From Bugulina stolonifera (Eukaryota > Bryozoa > Gymnolaemata > Cheilostomatida > Bugulidae): a stretch of DNA of 64,000 bases. The notes beneath the pieces are model-generated. The model saw nothing but the letters and a program-made list of their open reading frames with translations. It was not told the origin of the DNA and ran no database searches. The DNA lies in the NCBI GenBank assembly GCA_935421135.1, contig OW285193.1, forward strand, positions 4,768,496-4,832,495, given 5' to 3'. Of the stretch, positions 38,817-51,235 are shown one piece after another. A program made the translations under genes and the position numbers. Each line of letters starts with the position of its first letter. Within the stretch, counting starts at the first letter, position 1.

Positions 38817-40141
38817 TGAGACGTACAGGTCCCATACTTGCCAAGCCTGTCGATTTAGGCAGGATACTCCCGATTTTCAAACCCTGTTCCCACTTTACTA
38901 AAATCTGCCTATTTCCTACAGATCTTCTCTGAATTTATGGTTTCTAGCATCAAAACTAAGTAAACCAATAAATATAATCTTCAATGGACAAAGCAATGGT
39001 GTTTCACCAGTTACTAAAGAAGTTCATTCAGAGCATTGCATAGAGTGCGAGTGAACTGTGACTCATGAATCATGATATTAGCAAACCCATTTCAACATGT
39101 AAGCTCAATCCGCAAAGATCAACTGTCTATTGGACAATTATGGATGTTTTACAGCAAGTGAAACTCTTTGCAATAAAATGTTAATTCAATTGAATATACT
39201 TAGGTAGTTTAAACATTATTTTGACTACATAAATGTATTTTGGCTTGAATATTTGGAACAGCAGTAACTTAACAAGTACATGTATGACAGGTCCATGATC
39301 GATATTTCCACATAATCTGATCATAAACTTTTTCACCTATTTCCTCCGGCCTAAAATGTAGCTATTCATAACACCTTTCAGTTTAACTGCATCTGTACAT
39401 GGAAAGGGCTGAACCAAATGATGTACAGTGTAGTAACGTAATAAATAATATTCACTCACTGCTCTCCTTCCCAAATAATACACAATGTACATTGTACTCG
39501 CATATTGTAGAATTCTACTATTTACATGTATTTCTAAATGTAATTTTCCATTTTTTCTCTCACTTACATGTAAGCTGAAAGACAGATTGAGATCTGTGCT
39601 GGTCCACTGCTAATCTTGTATATGAAATGAAAATTGAAAACTCTAATCATTCTGTAAAGTTGATCTGAGCCTCAAAAGCATATATTATTATGTAGTAGAA
39701 TGAGAAATAGAAGTTAATAATGTAATATGTAAAATATGATGGATATAATATTGTTTGAGAGTTTGTTCCCCTTAATATAGTACAGCAGCATTAGAGAGTT
39801 GTCCTACCTTACCATTGTAAACTAGCACGATTACTGTCTAAGCTTATTGCATGGTTGTTTGTAAGTCCTTATTCTAACTAGCCTTTTAAAATAAGCATGT
39901 GATTTTGAAAGCCCAGCCTGCCATTCCTCTCCAAATTGAAAGATGTTGTTTGTGAAACAAATTGTAACTGTCCTGAGGGGCCATAGTTACAGTTTCTTCC
40001 TAGTGGTAGATACATGTAAATAGACTTGGAACCATGGTTCTTGGTTCAGGGGAGCCACAAGAGTAACATCCTTTGTAAGATGTTGGGCTAATCTCATTCA
40101 AGGACCTACCCCTGACAATTCTTAACCTTGCAAGGTATTAC
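38817..40141. other. Diverged copy of the duplicated block flank
   Basis: Stretches such as 39780-39990 match 50760-50980 and 60470-60690 ('gagagttgtcctacc', 'agccagcctgccattcctct', 'ctgaggggccat'). This shows that the upstream flank of B belongs to the same segmental duplication as C and E. No gene is visible. Confidence 0.65.
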
Positions 40142-40990
40142 TAGAGGTGGAACGAAGCACTACTTCATAAAAGTTCGAGACAAGACAAGACTGTGATTTT
40201 GAATTCGAATGACTTTTCCTGAATATTTTGCCAATGTTTATATGTGCATATTAGAATACCAATAGCTTCAGTGGTCACCCGGTAAATTATTTGTACATGT
40301 AGTTCATATTTGTGTTATCCTTGTGCATCTCAATAATAGATGAGAAGAATACTAGTGGATTGCATTGAATGTACATTGTAAATGCACATAATGTACATGA
40401 AAAATGTTGGTGTGGGATAATATTTTAATTATAAATAGTAGTACGAGACACATTTTTTAATTTTAATTTATTACCTAATATTTCGTTACTTGCCCAAGTA
40501 ACATCATCAGAGGATATAATATAACTATAAAAAATACGTCTCGTACTACTATCTATACATAATGTACATGCGCACACCTGTATGTACATACATGTACAAT
40601 GTATGTGCATGTACATACAGGTACATGCACATTTATGTACATTTACATGGGTACAATAGTGAAATTTACAACAAGTACATTTGGGGAGTTCTGTTTTTAT
40701 TACTGAAATGATCCCATGAGTAGATAACTTTTAGTATGTGCATCACCTTGCATTATGAATCAGTTGAAAGGAGATCCAAATGTGGTTAGTAGCTGTTTAT
40801 GTAGTGATGGACTAGTAGCTCAGCCCATGCTACTCTAATCTTACTAGCAAATCAGTGCTGGGAATGCAGGTAATATGACTATGTAATTTAAATAATGGTC
40901 TTTTTTGTTTCAAAGAAGTGAATTATATTATAATTTATAGTTAATTAAAAATAAAAACTATTATGTGCTATTGGTTTTCAACAAGACTGA
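40142..40990. mobile_element. Second hAT-like MITE, inverted and truncated
   Basis: It starts TAGAGGTGGAACGA and matches the reverse complement of 37983-38695 in pieces (40142-40220, 40805-40880, 40920-40990). The far terminus is missing. A 128-bp foldback element is inserted in it. Confidence 0.75.
40430..40557. mobile_element. 128-bp foldback MITE nested in the hAT-like MITE
   Basis: Inverted ends start TATAAATAGTAGTACGAGAC and its complement. It belongs to the same family as 23342-23476. Confidence 0.7.
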
Positions 40991-43900
40991 AACCAGACCA
41001 TGGGGTACCATGGCCTTGCAATGTAGTCTACCACATATTGCGTAATTACATGTATATGTGTGTATACAATATAAAATATACACGCTGTGTATTTTGTGTT
41101 GTTTATCTCTAAGTGACTGTGTACTTTGTCTAAACTCTTATTAAACAGAAAGGTGCTGTATAATAGTATTATTTGTATGTGCAGTGCAAATACTAACTGC
41201 ATAGTCAACATTGATATGTTGATACCAGCATGTACAGCTGACTATGCTATGTGAGAAGCACCAACATAATGGCTATAACAAGTGGTAGGGAGTAGAACTA
41301 TACCACACCCAACTGCTATAATTACCACCCCTTACTACTACTGCTTGTGGAAAAAAGGCGTATTAAGGATGGGGAAGGCACAACTTAGTGCTTCTTGGCC
41401 ATAGCCAGGGTTCCTCAGCCAAATTACAGATGTAGAATTTGTCTTCTCCATTATATATGGTGTCACCCCAACCCAGTTGTAAACAAAATTCTAAGGCTAC
41501 ATTAAATTCAGCAATATTGCACGTAACAGCTAAGTACCAGCGACTGCACTAGCTATCTAGCTAGGATCAGTGGACAAAGCAAGGAAGGTTGACAAAGACT
41601 ACATAATTATAGTGAAAGTATTATTTATATTACTACATGTACATAACAAAAGTCAAGTTCTACCTTCTTGCTGTCATGGTGACCAAAATATGCGTTAGAG
41701 TATGATGGTACATATATCCTTCATGTCAGACACCCATGAAAATTCAACTACCCTACTACTACAACTATATGCTACAGTAGAGCACTGTAGAGAAATTAGA
41801 GTGCTTACCTATAAAACTTTTTCCAAAGCCCATAATAATTTTTTGCAAATTCATTACCATAAAAGGTATTGCTATTTCCCTATCTAGTGTTTATACTATA
41901 TCTATGGGTACACAACACACATCCTCCAATATACCACAACATCACCTCAATATATAACAATGTTGTGTATGTGATAGTTTAAAAATGAACAATAGAAAAT
42001 GAGCTTTGGAAAATTAGCATTGGAAAATATACCTCAATACTGCTTCTCTAACCCTAGCACAACCTCCGTCGGGAGATATTCAACGTGACAAGTAATACAT
42101 GTACTGTATATACAAGTCATGCAACTATGTGATTAAATGACACATTAGCATGGGAAGATGGTTACAAATGTAAATGAGATCGATACATATATATGATGCA
42201 AAAAAAGCAACAGCGAATCTGCTGAAGGACATTTTCAAAGTCTAAGTTCAAAGGGTGCATGGCTTCGTGGAAGCCTGTTTCCAGCAGTGTATAGATAAGC
42301 AAGGAGACTATTTTGAAGGTGATATGGATTGTGGAATCATTGTGTGTAAGTGTTGTTATACATGTAGTTTCTTTGGCACCATTGATGGTGTTGAAATGCA
42401 TTATAGCCTCAGGTCCTTCCACTTCATCTTGTTCTCTGATGATGTAGACTTAAGCATACTAGCTCTCGAATGGAGGGTGAACACTGTACTGTAGTTCTAC
42501 AGCCTTCACTGAAATAAAGCGGATAAAATAATGGTGACTTTTACGACTACGGAGCTATCTACATTGTATCTATCACTGGGGTCAGCATATATGCAGGTCT
42601 ACAAATGTATCCCAGTAATACTTCCTGTTATGGAGGAGACTGAAGACATCATGTACATGTACATATAATTGTAGTAATGTAGACATATCTTGAGAGGGTG
42701 GGAGTAGTATGGTCAGTGCAATGCAGCAATCATAATTGGTACTTCTAGAGTTCAGAATTGTGTAAACCATAGCGACATATGCTTATACAGTGTACCTTCA
42801 GTTCAGCATGGGCACCATGAACTAATATAATGCACTAATATAACTGTGGAGTACATGACTGTATTGTATAATCATATTTACTAGATATCAAGTTTCCTGA
42901 CTACGATGCATGTGTGATGGAACTGCGAGACCGACTAATGATGATGTATACATTAACTAATATTGATTATACTGTACTTTCCAATACCATCAATGATAAA
43001 CCATAAATTACATGGAAAGATAACTTCTATATCTACTATTCAATCAGCTGTATGAGGATAATTCAAGGGGACTATGTAAAACTTGCCTTTTAAAAATATG
43101 ATTTACTTATACTGATTTTCCACTTACTACATGTACCTTAACTAGCATCTACTTTGGGTTAATAATAAGGAATAACTCCCATTAAGCATATCAATGCCCA
43201 ATGAATATTACAGTCAAGAATATAATATGGGGATACTATCAAGGGGGGGGGGGGTATGGAGGTGGATTCAGAGAAGGCGATACTGGTTGACTCCAAGGGA
43301 GATAATAAGAGGGGGACACGAAGGAGTTCTCAAATAATCCTCATAAAATGGACCATATCAGCGTAGCTCACCGAGCAGGCAGTGCACATAAGCTAATATA
43401 CAGGTATACAGAATTAATATAATTATTTATATAATTATGCAATCATTTCAGCAAGCCTTCAGTTAATTTATGTTACAAACATTCCAGGAGTAAAACTACT
43501 GATTCAGTTTCATATATATCTCAATTTATAATCTGTAAGTGACCAAGAACACTATTAAACATTAGAATGAGTTTCCAGTTAACAGTTTTAACAATGTTAC
43601 TGATTTTACATTTCCATTTCAAGTATTACTTACATTGTATATCTATCTCAATATTCATTGGTTTATATACACTTCAATGTAATTTACAACCATGTATTTA
43701 TGACTATTCCATGAAATGTAAGATTAATAAACCATAATTATACTGTCATTTGCAACACTTTTGTATATCTATATTTAACTTGACTACAATTATTCACTTA
43801 ATTTATACGAATCACTTAATTAATCTATTTAACACATCTATTTAATCATACTACGACTATTATATATATGTATACGTACATTAGGATACTAATAGAAATA

Positions 43901-44459
43901 CTACAAGAATCAACTATATAACAATCCGAATCAATCTATTTACGAGACAGTAAAATAATAAACAGCGGCTTGTTACTACTATTACAATCAATTACCAAGT
44001 AAGTACATAATATTATTGCACTAAAATATTGTCAGCTGTTAAGGGAGCTTCTGTTTCAATTTAGATATAATTTCATTGGCTAACTAAGAAAGACACTGTG
44101 TATTCAATAATGTAACAGAAAGTTAGTCTACATGTCTGGGTGGGGCTATAATATTGTCTTGTGTTGTTTGAAAAAAGAATAACTTCTTGGGGTATAATAT
44201 AGCTAGCTTTGTGACGTATAATATTGTCTTTTGCTTGTTTGGAGAGAAGATAACTTTGTGATGTATAATATTTTTTTTAGTTGTTTCTCACACATGCGTA
44301 TACTAGTAAATTACCTTAGTTCCTTGAACAAAATTGCCTGTACGTTCCTAGTTAACAAGCACCCCTATTGTGACAAGTACATAGGCTATACCAATATAGA
44401 TCGAGTCCTAAGTAGTTGAGCTGGTATTAATGTTAAACAAATACTAATGTCACTAATGC
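40991..44459. other. Long stretch without a recognisable gene
   Basis: Short frames here show no domain, signal peptide or splice chain that I can support. A G run of about 12 lies at 43243-43254. AT content is high at 43400-44000. Confidence 0.4.
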
Positions 44460-44690
44460 CACATTTACGCTGCCGTTTATACCAACTACTAGCCGCGAGC
44501 GGCCAACGCTAACCACAACTATATTCTATAGTGACATGTGAGCGGTAGGGTTCAACGAGTTCAACATGCTGAACTTTAAACCCCGCGCTAACTAACACTT
44601 GCCAGCTATAGTACAGTAAAGTTAACCACATTGTGATTAGCGTTGGCCGCTCGCCGCTAGTAGTTGGTATAAACGGCAGTGTGAATGTTG
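44460..44690. mobile_element. 230-bp MITE with about 50-bp inverted ends
   Basis: The ends read ACATTTACGCTGCCGTTTAT and the complement of ATAAACGGCAGTGTGAATGT. The match continues through CCAACTACTAGC and GCGGCCAACGCTAA. No ORF; the target duplication is unclear. Confidence 0.8.
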
Positions 44691-44794
44691 CATTTATCCT
44701 GGCGATGTATCACTTCAATTAAAACCATCCAATGAAAGCACAACGTTAATCTCGGCAATTTTGTGGTCAAGCTACAAACCTCCAGATAGCTGTA

Positions 44795-45030
44795 TTTACA
44801 CTAGGCGATTTATTCTGGTGATAAATCGCTTGCATGAATGGATCATGGACCCATTCAGGCGACTTATAGCTGAAGATTTATATATGCTTTGCATCTTGAC
44901 CACAAAACTTCAGATAATTATCAATTAATCTTGGCGATTTTGTGCTTACAAGTGGAGATTTTGTCGTGGCGATAAATAGCCACAATAAATCTCCTAACCA
45001 GGCGATTGATCGCAAATCGCCTCGTGTAAA
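44795..45030. mobile_element. 236-bp MITE with GGCGATTT inverted ends
   Basis: The left end TTTACACTAGGCGATTTAT and the right end AAATCGCCTCGTGTAAA are inverted, with further internal GCGATAAATCGC copies. It lies 105 bp from the previous MITE and uses different ends. Confidence 0.7.
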
Positions 45031-45880
45031 GCCTCGTGTAAACGCTACATAACAGATTAATAGATATTGATGTTTTAAACCACTACTGTCTCACCATTCA
45101 ATATTTGCAAAGAATATTGGTCATCTTATTTCATCAAGATTGATGTGCTGTTTGTCTCTGTAAACCTAGTGGCAGCCAAGATAAACTCATTTGAATATTG
45201 GCTATTATGACCTCCATTCAGCATTGAGACCTGTTAAGTTCCTATGGCTATGCCTGTCCTAAGTCTATACTTGTAACTTATGTACATAGGTAAGCTACTA
45301 ACATCAAATAGCCCAGTAATCTTATTGAGCCAACACTAACTGTCATTCTATAAATAACTCTTGTGCACAGTGATGAATAAGTAAGTTAGAGTCATGCCCA
45401 CAAAAAACAATGCAATGCATTGCAAGTCCTATGGCTATCTCTGTAGCACTGCTTTATATTGACTGCTTGAGTGCTTCCAAAATTCCCAACATAGGCTGAT
45501 TGAAGGTGAAATTAGCCAATATTAAAAGAGCAGTTTCTTGGCAGCAGCTAGGATACCAAACACAAACAACACATCAATCTTAATGAAAAAGGATGAACAA
45601 GATTATTTGAAAATATTGAATGGTGCGACAGTAGTGGTTTAACCTGGATAGACCCAATTAAATGTGACATACATGTATATGTAACATTCTTGGTGTATAC
45701 AGTATGTGTACATGTACACACTATACTATACACACGTGATGCAAGTATAATTATAGTGTAGTATAGTATATCAGCATAATTATGCATTAATGTGTATGTC
45801 TGTGGCTATAACTACATGTGGGCCCTAGAAGCCCCAATCCCCTATTCCTGGTCTAACAAGAGGAATGATACAAATGAGTA

Positions 45881-46330
45881 CAGTGGAACTTGCTTATAAT
45901 TCAACCTTGGATAATTCAAAAACTTGGTTAGTTCAAGCTGTTAGCCTTGGTCCCTGCTGAGCACTATATAAATGGCTTCAAATAATTCAAACTTACCATC
46001 TGTAATTCAAACTTCATGTGGCTTAGGCTCACACTATAATCAATGATAATTCTATCACCACCAGCTTTAGTCACCTAATAATCGTTGCTATTAGTTAGTA
46101 ATTGTTAGTGGTTATTAGTAGTTACTACTGCAATATGTTTCTGCTCAAGCTAAGCTGGGAAAACCCACTAATTGCTTTACTGTTCCTTAGCTAAATGTGT
46201 TTTTATACTGTTGTACTGTACATGTGATGCATGTCATTATATAAAATTAAGGGGTCACATAATTCAAACTCGGCCTAATTCAAACCAATTATGGTGGTCC
46301 CTTGGAGTTTAAATTAAGCAAGTTCTCAAT
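45881..46330. mobile_element. Pogo/Tigger-like MITE
   Basis: It starts CAGTGGAACTTGCTTATAA after a TA and ends with an imperfect inverted copy (TTAAGCAAGTTCTCAATG). Internal 'aattcaaac' units resemble Tigger-type ends. It is absent from the paralogous position near 58450. Confidence 0.6.
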
Positions 46331-46405
46331 GTTTTATATTGCTACTTTACTGTATTATCATAAAATATGTGCAATACAATGAATAACAAACACAAACAGA
46401 AGAAT

Positions 46406-47863
46406 TTATATCATTCCACAGAATGCAAGTGCGCATGTGAAGTCAGACCCAGTGGCTGGTGTAGCATACTTGTAGATGAGATCATGATCTGTGTCTGTAG
46501 AGCATCTTATCACTTCTACTTGTCTGGTCCAGTAACTACAGTTATCAGCCACTACTGCATATGTGTCGATAGTAGTCTTAACACCCACAAACTTTGGCAT
46601 CTCCTCATCTGTCCAGTATGAAACAGCTGCACCACAACTGTACTCCTTAGGACAAGTATTGAGCATTCTATTACCTGCAGCACCAGTAAATCTAAACCAC
46701 TGAGTGTCTACATGCATATCACAAGCATATCCATTAAATGAACGAGCTCCACCTGGTCTGTAATCACTTCCAATGTGATCAAGTCTTGATGAATCTGTAA
46801 AGTTTGTAGCTGTCAGACATCCAGCAGGTTGTGATGGTTTAGTAAGAGTGGTTGTAGTTAGTGTGGTGGTTGTAACTGGTTTGGTGGTTGTAACTGGTTT
46901 GATGGTTGCAGTTGGTGTGGTGGTTGTAGTTGGTGTAGTGGTTGTAGCTGGTGTGGTGGTTGTAGTTGGTATGGTGGTTGTAGTTGGTGTGGTGGTTGTA
47001 GTTGGTATGGTGGTTGTAGTTGGTGTAGTGATTGTAGTTGGTGTGGTGGTTGTAGTTGGTGTGGTGGTTGTAGTTGGTGTGGTGGTTGTAGTTGGTGTGG
47101 TGGTTGTAGTTGGTGTGGTGGTTGTAGTTGGTATGGTGGTTGTAGTTGGTGTGGTGGTTGTAGTTGGTGTGGTGGTTGTAGTTGGTGTGGTGGTTGTAGT
47201 TGGTGTAGTGGTTGTAGTTGGTGTGGTGGTTGTAGTTGGTGTGGTGGTTGTAGTTGGTGTGGTGGTTGTAGTTGGTGTGGTGGTTGTAGTTGGTGTGGTG
47301 GTTGTAGTTGGTGTGGTGGTTGTAGTTGGTGTGGTGGTTGTAGTTGGTGTGGTGGTTGTAGTTGGTGTGGTGGTTGTAGTTGGTGTGGTGGTTGTAGTTG
47401 GTGTGGTGGTTGTAGTTGGTGTGGTGGTTGTAGTTGGTGTGGTGGTTGTAGTTGGTGTGGTGGTTGTAGTTGGTGTGGTGGTTGTAGTTGGTGTGGTGGT
47501 TGTAGTTGGTGTGGTGGTTGTAGTTGGTATGGTAGTTGTAGTTGGTGTGGTGGTTGTAGTTGGTGTGGTGGTTGTAGTCGGTTTGGTTAACTTCATCTTG
47601 CGACATTTCTCAAGATCCTCAACCATCCTGACATATACGATCCTGTCACCAGTAAGGTGACTCTGAAACTGCCCATCTTGAAGTTGTCTTCTCTGCTTCT
47701 GGTAATGTTTATACATTGGACATTCTTCTGCTAGGATATTTTCCAGAACTGCAATTCTCAGTTCATATACATTGAGTTTTCTTTCTATAGCAGCGTCTGA
47801 GAGAACAGCAGCTTTGCTGACTACAGCTAAAGTCAGCAATACTATGACTCGTACAAGTCCCAT
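46406..47863 (-). CDS. Secreted mucin-like D8C protein C
   Basis: Single-exon frame of 485 residues. It has a signal peptide (residues 1-19), then the two-cysteine module to residue 92 ([25 protein letters not shown]). Residues 93-348 are about 40 PTTTTT units encoded by an 18-bp repeat, the longest in the cluster, with rare Ile, Ala and Lys-Pro-Val variants toward the 3' end. The D8C domain occupies residues 349-485 with eight cysteines (349, 381, 404, 410, 442, 454, 477 and 482) and [15 protein letters not shown]. The TATA-like TATATA lies about 35 bp before the start. It should be secreted and heavily O-glycosylated. The repetitive tract is copied exactly enough to be length-polymorphic. 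Confidence 0.88.
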   Translation of the reverse strand: MGLVRVIVLLTLAVVSKAAVLSDAAIERKLNVYELRIAVLENILAEECPMYKHYQKQRRQLQDGQFQSHLTGDRIVYVRMVEDLEKCRKMKLTKPTTTTTPTTTTTPTTTTIPTTTTTPTTTTTPTTTTTPTTTTTPTTTTTPTTTTTPTTTTTPTTTTTPTTTTTPTTTTTPTTTTTPTTTTTPTTTTTPTTTTTPTTTTTPTTTTTPTTTTTPTTTTTPTTTTTPTTTTTPTTTTTPTTTTIPTTTTTPTTTTTPTTTTTPTTTTTPTTTTTPTTITTPTTTTIPTTTTTPTTTTIPTTTTTPATTTTPTTTTTPTATIKPVTTTKPVTTTTLTTTTLTKPSQPAGCLTATNFTDSSRLDHIGSDYRPGGARSFNGYACDMHVDTQWFRFTGAAGNRMLNTCPKEYSCGAAVSYWTDEEMPKFVGVKTTIDTYAVVADNCSYWTRQVEVIRCSTDTDHDLIYKYATPATGSDFTCALAFCGMI

Positions 47864-47967
47864 GTTGAAATAATTACACTGTTTTGGAATATCAGTATAT
47901 ATGTTGTGTAGCGATATCAGTAGACAGCAGGTAAAGTTAACTTATAGATATCTGCACAATCATATTA

Positions 47968-48020
47968 ACTGGTGGTGCAGTGTAGTAATCTCAGACTAGG
48001 TTACCAGATGTTATTTCACA
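47968..48020 (-). promoter_or_regulatory. Conserved upstream block, gene C
   Basis: It begins 105 bp before the start codon of gene C and is nearly identical to the block of gene E. Contains 'ggtggtgcagtgtagtaatc' and 'accagatgttatttcaca'. Confidence 0.5.
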
Positions 48021-48109
48021 TACATGTAACACGTGTGAATGTATGAAATCTATTTGTCAATTAGTTACACACTTATCAGAGGTGAAAATTCCAAACAACG
48101 GGAGTCAGG

Positions 48110-48532
48110 CTAGACTTTACGTAGTTGGTGTGGTGGCTTAGGAGGGGTGGTTGTAGTTGGTGTGGTGGTTGTAGTTGGTGTGGTGGTTGTAGTCGGTGTA
48201 GTGGTTGCTGTCGGTGTAGTGCTTGTAGTTGGTGCGGTGGTTGTTACTGGTTTGGTTAACTTCCTCTTGCGACATTTCTCAAGATCCTCAACCATCCTGA
48301 TATATATGATTCTGTCACCAGTGAGGTGACTCTGAAACTGCCCACCTTGAAGTTGTCTTCTCTGCTTCTGGTAATGTTTATACATTGGACATTCTTCTGC
48401 TAAGATATTCTCCAGAACTGCTATTCTCAGTTCGTATACATTGAGTTTTCTTTTGATAGCAGCGTCTGAGAGAACAGCATCATTGCTGACTACAGCTAAA
48501 GTCAGCAATGTCATTACTGGTAAAAAAACCAT
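48110..48532 (-). pseudogene. Truncated D8C gene copy D
   Basis: The start is placed at 48532 (MVFLPVMTLLTLAVV), which aligns with gene C. An in-frame ATG further upstream has no counterpart in the others. Signal-like segment, two-cysteine module and a short Thr tract are intact, but the frame then reads TPPKPPHQLRKV and stops. The whole D8C domain is missing. The break at about 48116 coincides with a tandem-duplication junction, where the sequence switches to the upstream flank of gene C. It is either a dead copy or a short secreted mucin-like peptide. Confidence 0.7.
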
Positions 48533-48639
48533 GTTGAAAATAATTGTACTGCTTTTGAGTATAAGCATATATGTATTGTGTATTGACAATGCCTGTAGCC
48601 AGCAGGCAAAGTTAACTTATAGTTTATCCGTAGTATTTA

Positions 48640-48697
48640 CTTGTCGTAGGCCTACAGTATAGTATTTTCAGACAAGATTACCAGATGTTGTTTCACA
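48640..48697 (-). promoter_or_regulatory. Conserved upstream block, copy D
   Basis: The 3' part 'accagatgttgtttcaca' is conserved about 110 bp upstream of copy D, while the 5' part has diverged. Confidence 0.35.
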
Positions 48698-48852
48698 TGG
48701 CATGTGCCTTTGAATTCATGATGTCTATCTTTTAATTATTTACACACCTATAAGGGTCGTCAATTATAAACAGAGCCAAACCCAGGCTAGACTTCATGCA
48801 TGCCTAGCCCAGGCGCAAAATTTACCTACAAATGTTCTTACCTACATATGTA

Positions 48853-49757
48853 CGAGGGGCGTTCGGGTCAAATCCGGATTTGATTAATATCTTAAGAATG
48901 AAATGTACGGTTGTGTCTGCTTATTGACAAGGGCTCCCTGAACAGTTGCACAAGTTTTTATCTTTCTACAAGTGATGTGAAGCTCGCTGTAAAGAATTCA
49001 ATGGGGTACTGTCGGAGCGGTCGAGGGACACCTTCTTCAATTTCTTTACACGCCAAAAAGTGCTTGTCACTATGATGTCTTTTTCATAGGTTTAAAAATG
49101 TGACAGTCACTTGGTGCCAAATCATGGCTGCAAGGAGGGTGTGAAATGACATCCTAACCCAATTTGGAGATCAATCGCAGATATCAATTTCAATGGTAAT
49201 TGTGCTGTGTGTGGTCTTGCTTTGTCTTGCTGAAAAAGCCGAGTTCTTGAGATTAAACCAGGTTGTTTCTTTCTATTAGCAGCATGTAGTATGGGATTGA
49301 TGGTTTGACCCTTTGGGAGGAAACTAGCATGAACAACTCCATGATAGTCCTAAAAAGCGGCTAGCTGTATTAGGGTTATTGGCTGTGTCAAGACTGACCC
49401 TGTGATGACATCTGCCCAGAATTGGTCTTCTGCCACTCTGCGTCCTTCTTTCAAATTTTCAAACTACTCATAGAGTGTTGACTTACCGATGTTGTGCTCT
49501 CCATACTGTAAACTAACTCTCCTAGAAATTTCAGCTGGTTTGATGCCCTTCTTCACTAAAGATTTTATAACAACTCTTTGTCCCATTACAGGAGTAATAA
49601 GCTCCTCCGACGTCTTGAAAAATGTGGTCTCAAAAAAATTTTTTAGATAATCTCTAAGTAGGACTTTCAGGAGAGAACAGTTACCAAAATACGCAAATTT
49701 CATGAGTCTGTAACTAATGCTTGCTGAGAATTCCGGGTTTGATCCAAACGCCCCTCG
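48853..49757 (-). mobile_element. Defective mariner-like transposon
   Basis: A 905-bp element between TA dinucleotides, with inverted ends starting CGAGGGGCGTT. On the minus strand a decayed transposase can be read in pieces: a helix-turn-helix segment (about 49600-49464), a stretch with DYHGVVHASFLPKGQTINP (about 49360-49300), LFQQDKARPHTA (about 49240), and a frame-shifted 'DLAPSDCHIF'-type motif (about 49110). These are mariner catalytic landmarks, but there are frameshifts and stops. The paralogous place near 59860 has no insertion. Confidence 0.8.
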
Positions 49758-50130
49758 TATGTATTTGTAGCTACAATCATAACAGTACAATAACAATATG
49801 AGATGTGGATAGTTTATTTATAAACTGTATCACTGTACGAAAATAGCAGTCTGTAGTCAGAGGTGTGGGAAGATAACTGATATAGTAACTCAATACATAA
49901 CATTCACTCACTGACCCCCCCCCCCCCAAATAGAATTCTACTTTTATATATCATTTAAACTGAGGGATGAACTAAAACCTGTGCTGGTGCAATCAATGCC
50001 AATCTTGTATATGAAGCAAAAATTAAAAAGTCTCATCATTCTATAAAATTGAGTGATGCTTCAAAAGCATTCTGGGAATAGTTCCTAGCAGAATAAACTA
50101 CTTCTCAGTATTATGGGAAAGAGAAGACAA

Positions 50131-50540
50131 CTAGGGTGTCAGGGTGGCACAGTTGGTGGCATACATGCACACAAACCGAGAGATTGTGAGTTCAAATCCC
50201 CAGCTGTGTCATTTCTGGCAAGAGCCTTCAGCAAGCCTTTAACCCTAGCTGCGCCTGTTCGGATCAGGGCGTATAAAAATTACAGGAGGTCCCGTGTAGT
50301 GTTTACATCAGGAGATCCACCTCTGCCCTGATTCGCAAAGAGAAGCCCGATTCTGGCGGGGTATGTGACCACTTTGGGGTGGCAGGTTGATGTAGTGGTC
50401 ACTGACCATGCACTCCTGTTGTGGAAGGTGAGCTCTTCCACTCAGAGCCCAGCTCCTGTCGCTCATACAAGTTTCGAACTTCTGAGGTCCGTTAAATAGG
50501 ATGGCCAAGTGGCTCGACAGCAACAAAAACAAAAACAAAA
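50131..50540 (+). mobile_element. tRNA-derived SINE with CAAAAA-type tail
   Basis: The head has an A-box-like TGGCACAGTTGGTGGCA and the B box GAGTTCAAATCCCC. The body is about 300 bp and the tail is 'caacaaaaacaaaaacaaaa'. The paralogous sequence at 60261 ('gagaagacaa' then 'cctacat') lacks it. Confidence 0.75.
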
Positions 50541-51172
50541 CCTACATCCATGATTTGCATCCAGCAATCAACAAAATACAAATGAATATCGTACCTGATA
50601 AGAATATCTACACGGAGTTATTCTCTCATGAGCTTGTGTATAGAAATATTATTATTTATAGCATGTAGAAGTTTATAATGTAATAGAATATAAATGGAAA
50701 GATAATACACATACTTGCACATTGTATTTGTTTGGTGTAACAGGTTTGGGAATTGTATCACCTTATATGGTAGAACAGCATTGGAGAGTTGTCCTCCTTT
50801 AATGCTGCTAGTGAACTATTCCAAATGTGTTTATGGTTTAAGCTTCTTGCATAGTTATTCCCAAACCTTTGATCGAACTAGTAATTTGAAGTAAAGATGT
50901 GATCCTGAAAGCCAGCCTGCCATTCCTCTCAAAACTAAAAGATGTTATTTGTGTAACTAATTGTCCTGAAGGGCCATGATTACAGAAATTCTTTATCGCT
51001 GAAGATAAAAAGACTGGGAACCATGGTTTAGGGCCCAGGGAATAGACAGATGTATCAATACCAAATATAGCCCTTACAATGTATAAGGTGTTGGGCTCAT
51101 CTCATTTAGGGCACCGCCTTAGACAAATATCAACCTTACATGGTACATATTGCACACAGAATATTATCTTAC

Positions 51173-51235
51173 CTCTAGAGATATTTCTTCAATATCAGGA
51201 TTCCAGTTCACCAGCTTAGCAAACAGCTTACTATC
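51173..51235 (-). pseudogene. Orphan copy of a 63-bp exon of the KDEL gene
   Basis: Identical over all 63 bp to the exon at 60922-60984, with the same AG acceptor and GT donor. It lies 2.6 kb beyond the 3' end of that gene and has no partner exons. It encodes [17 protein letters not shown] plus ISLE. It arose with the block duplication. Confidence 0.85.

Noticed and set aside
46839..47660. Frames reading HTNYNH or VVVVGV repeats over the D8C genes
   Set aside because: They are other frames of the 18-bp Pro/Thr repeat. The PTTTTT frame has the signal peptide and D8C domain.
49464..49796. Independent gene on the minus strand
   Set aside because: It is a broken mariner transposase segment and crosses the transposon's terminal repeat.
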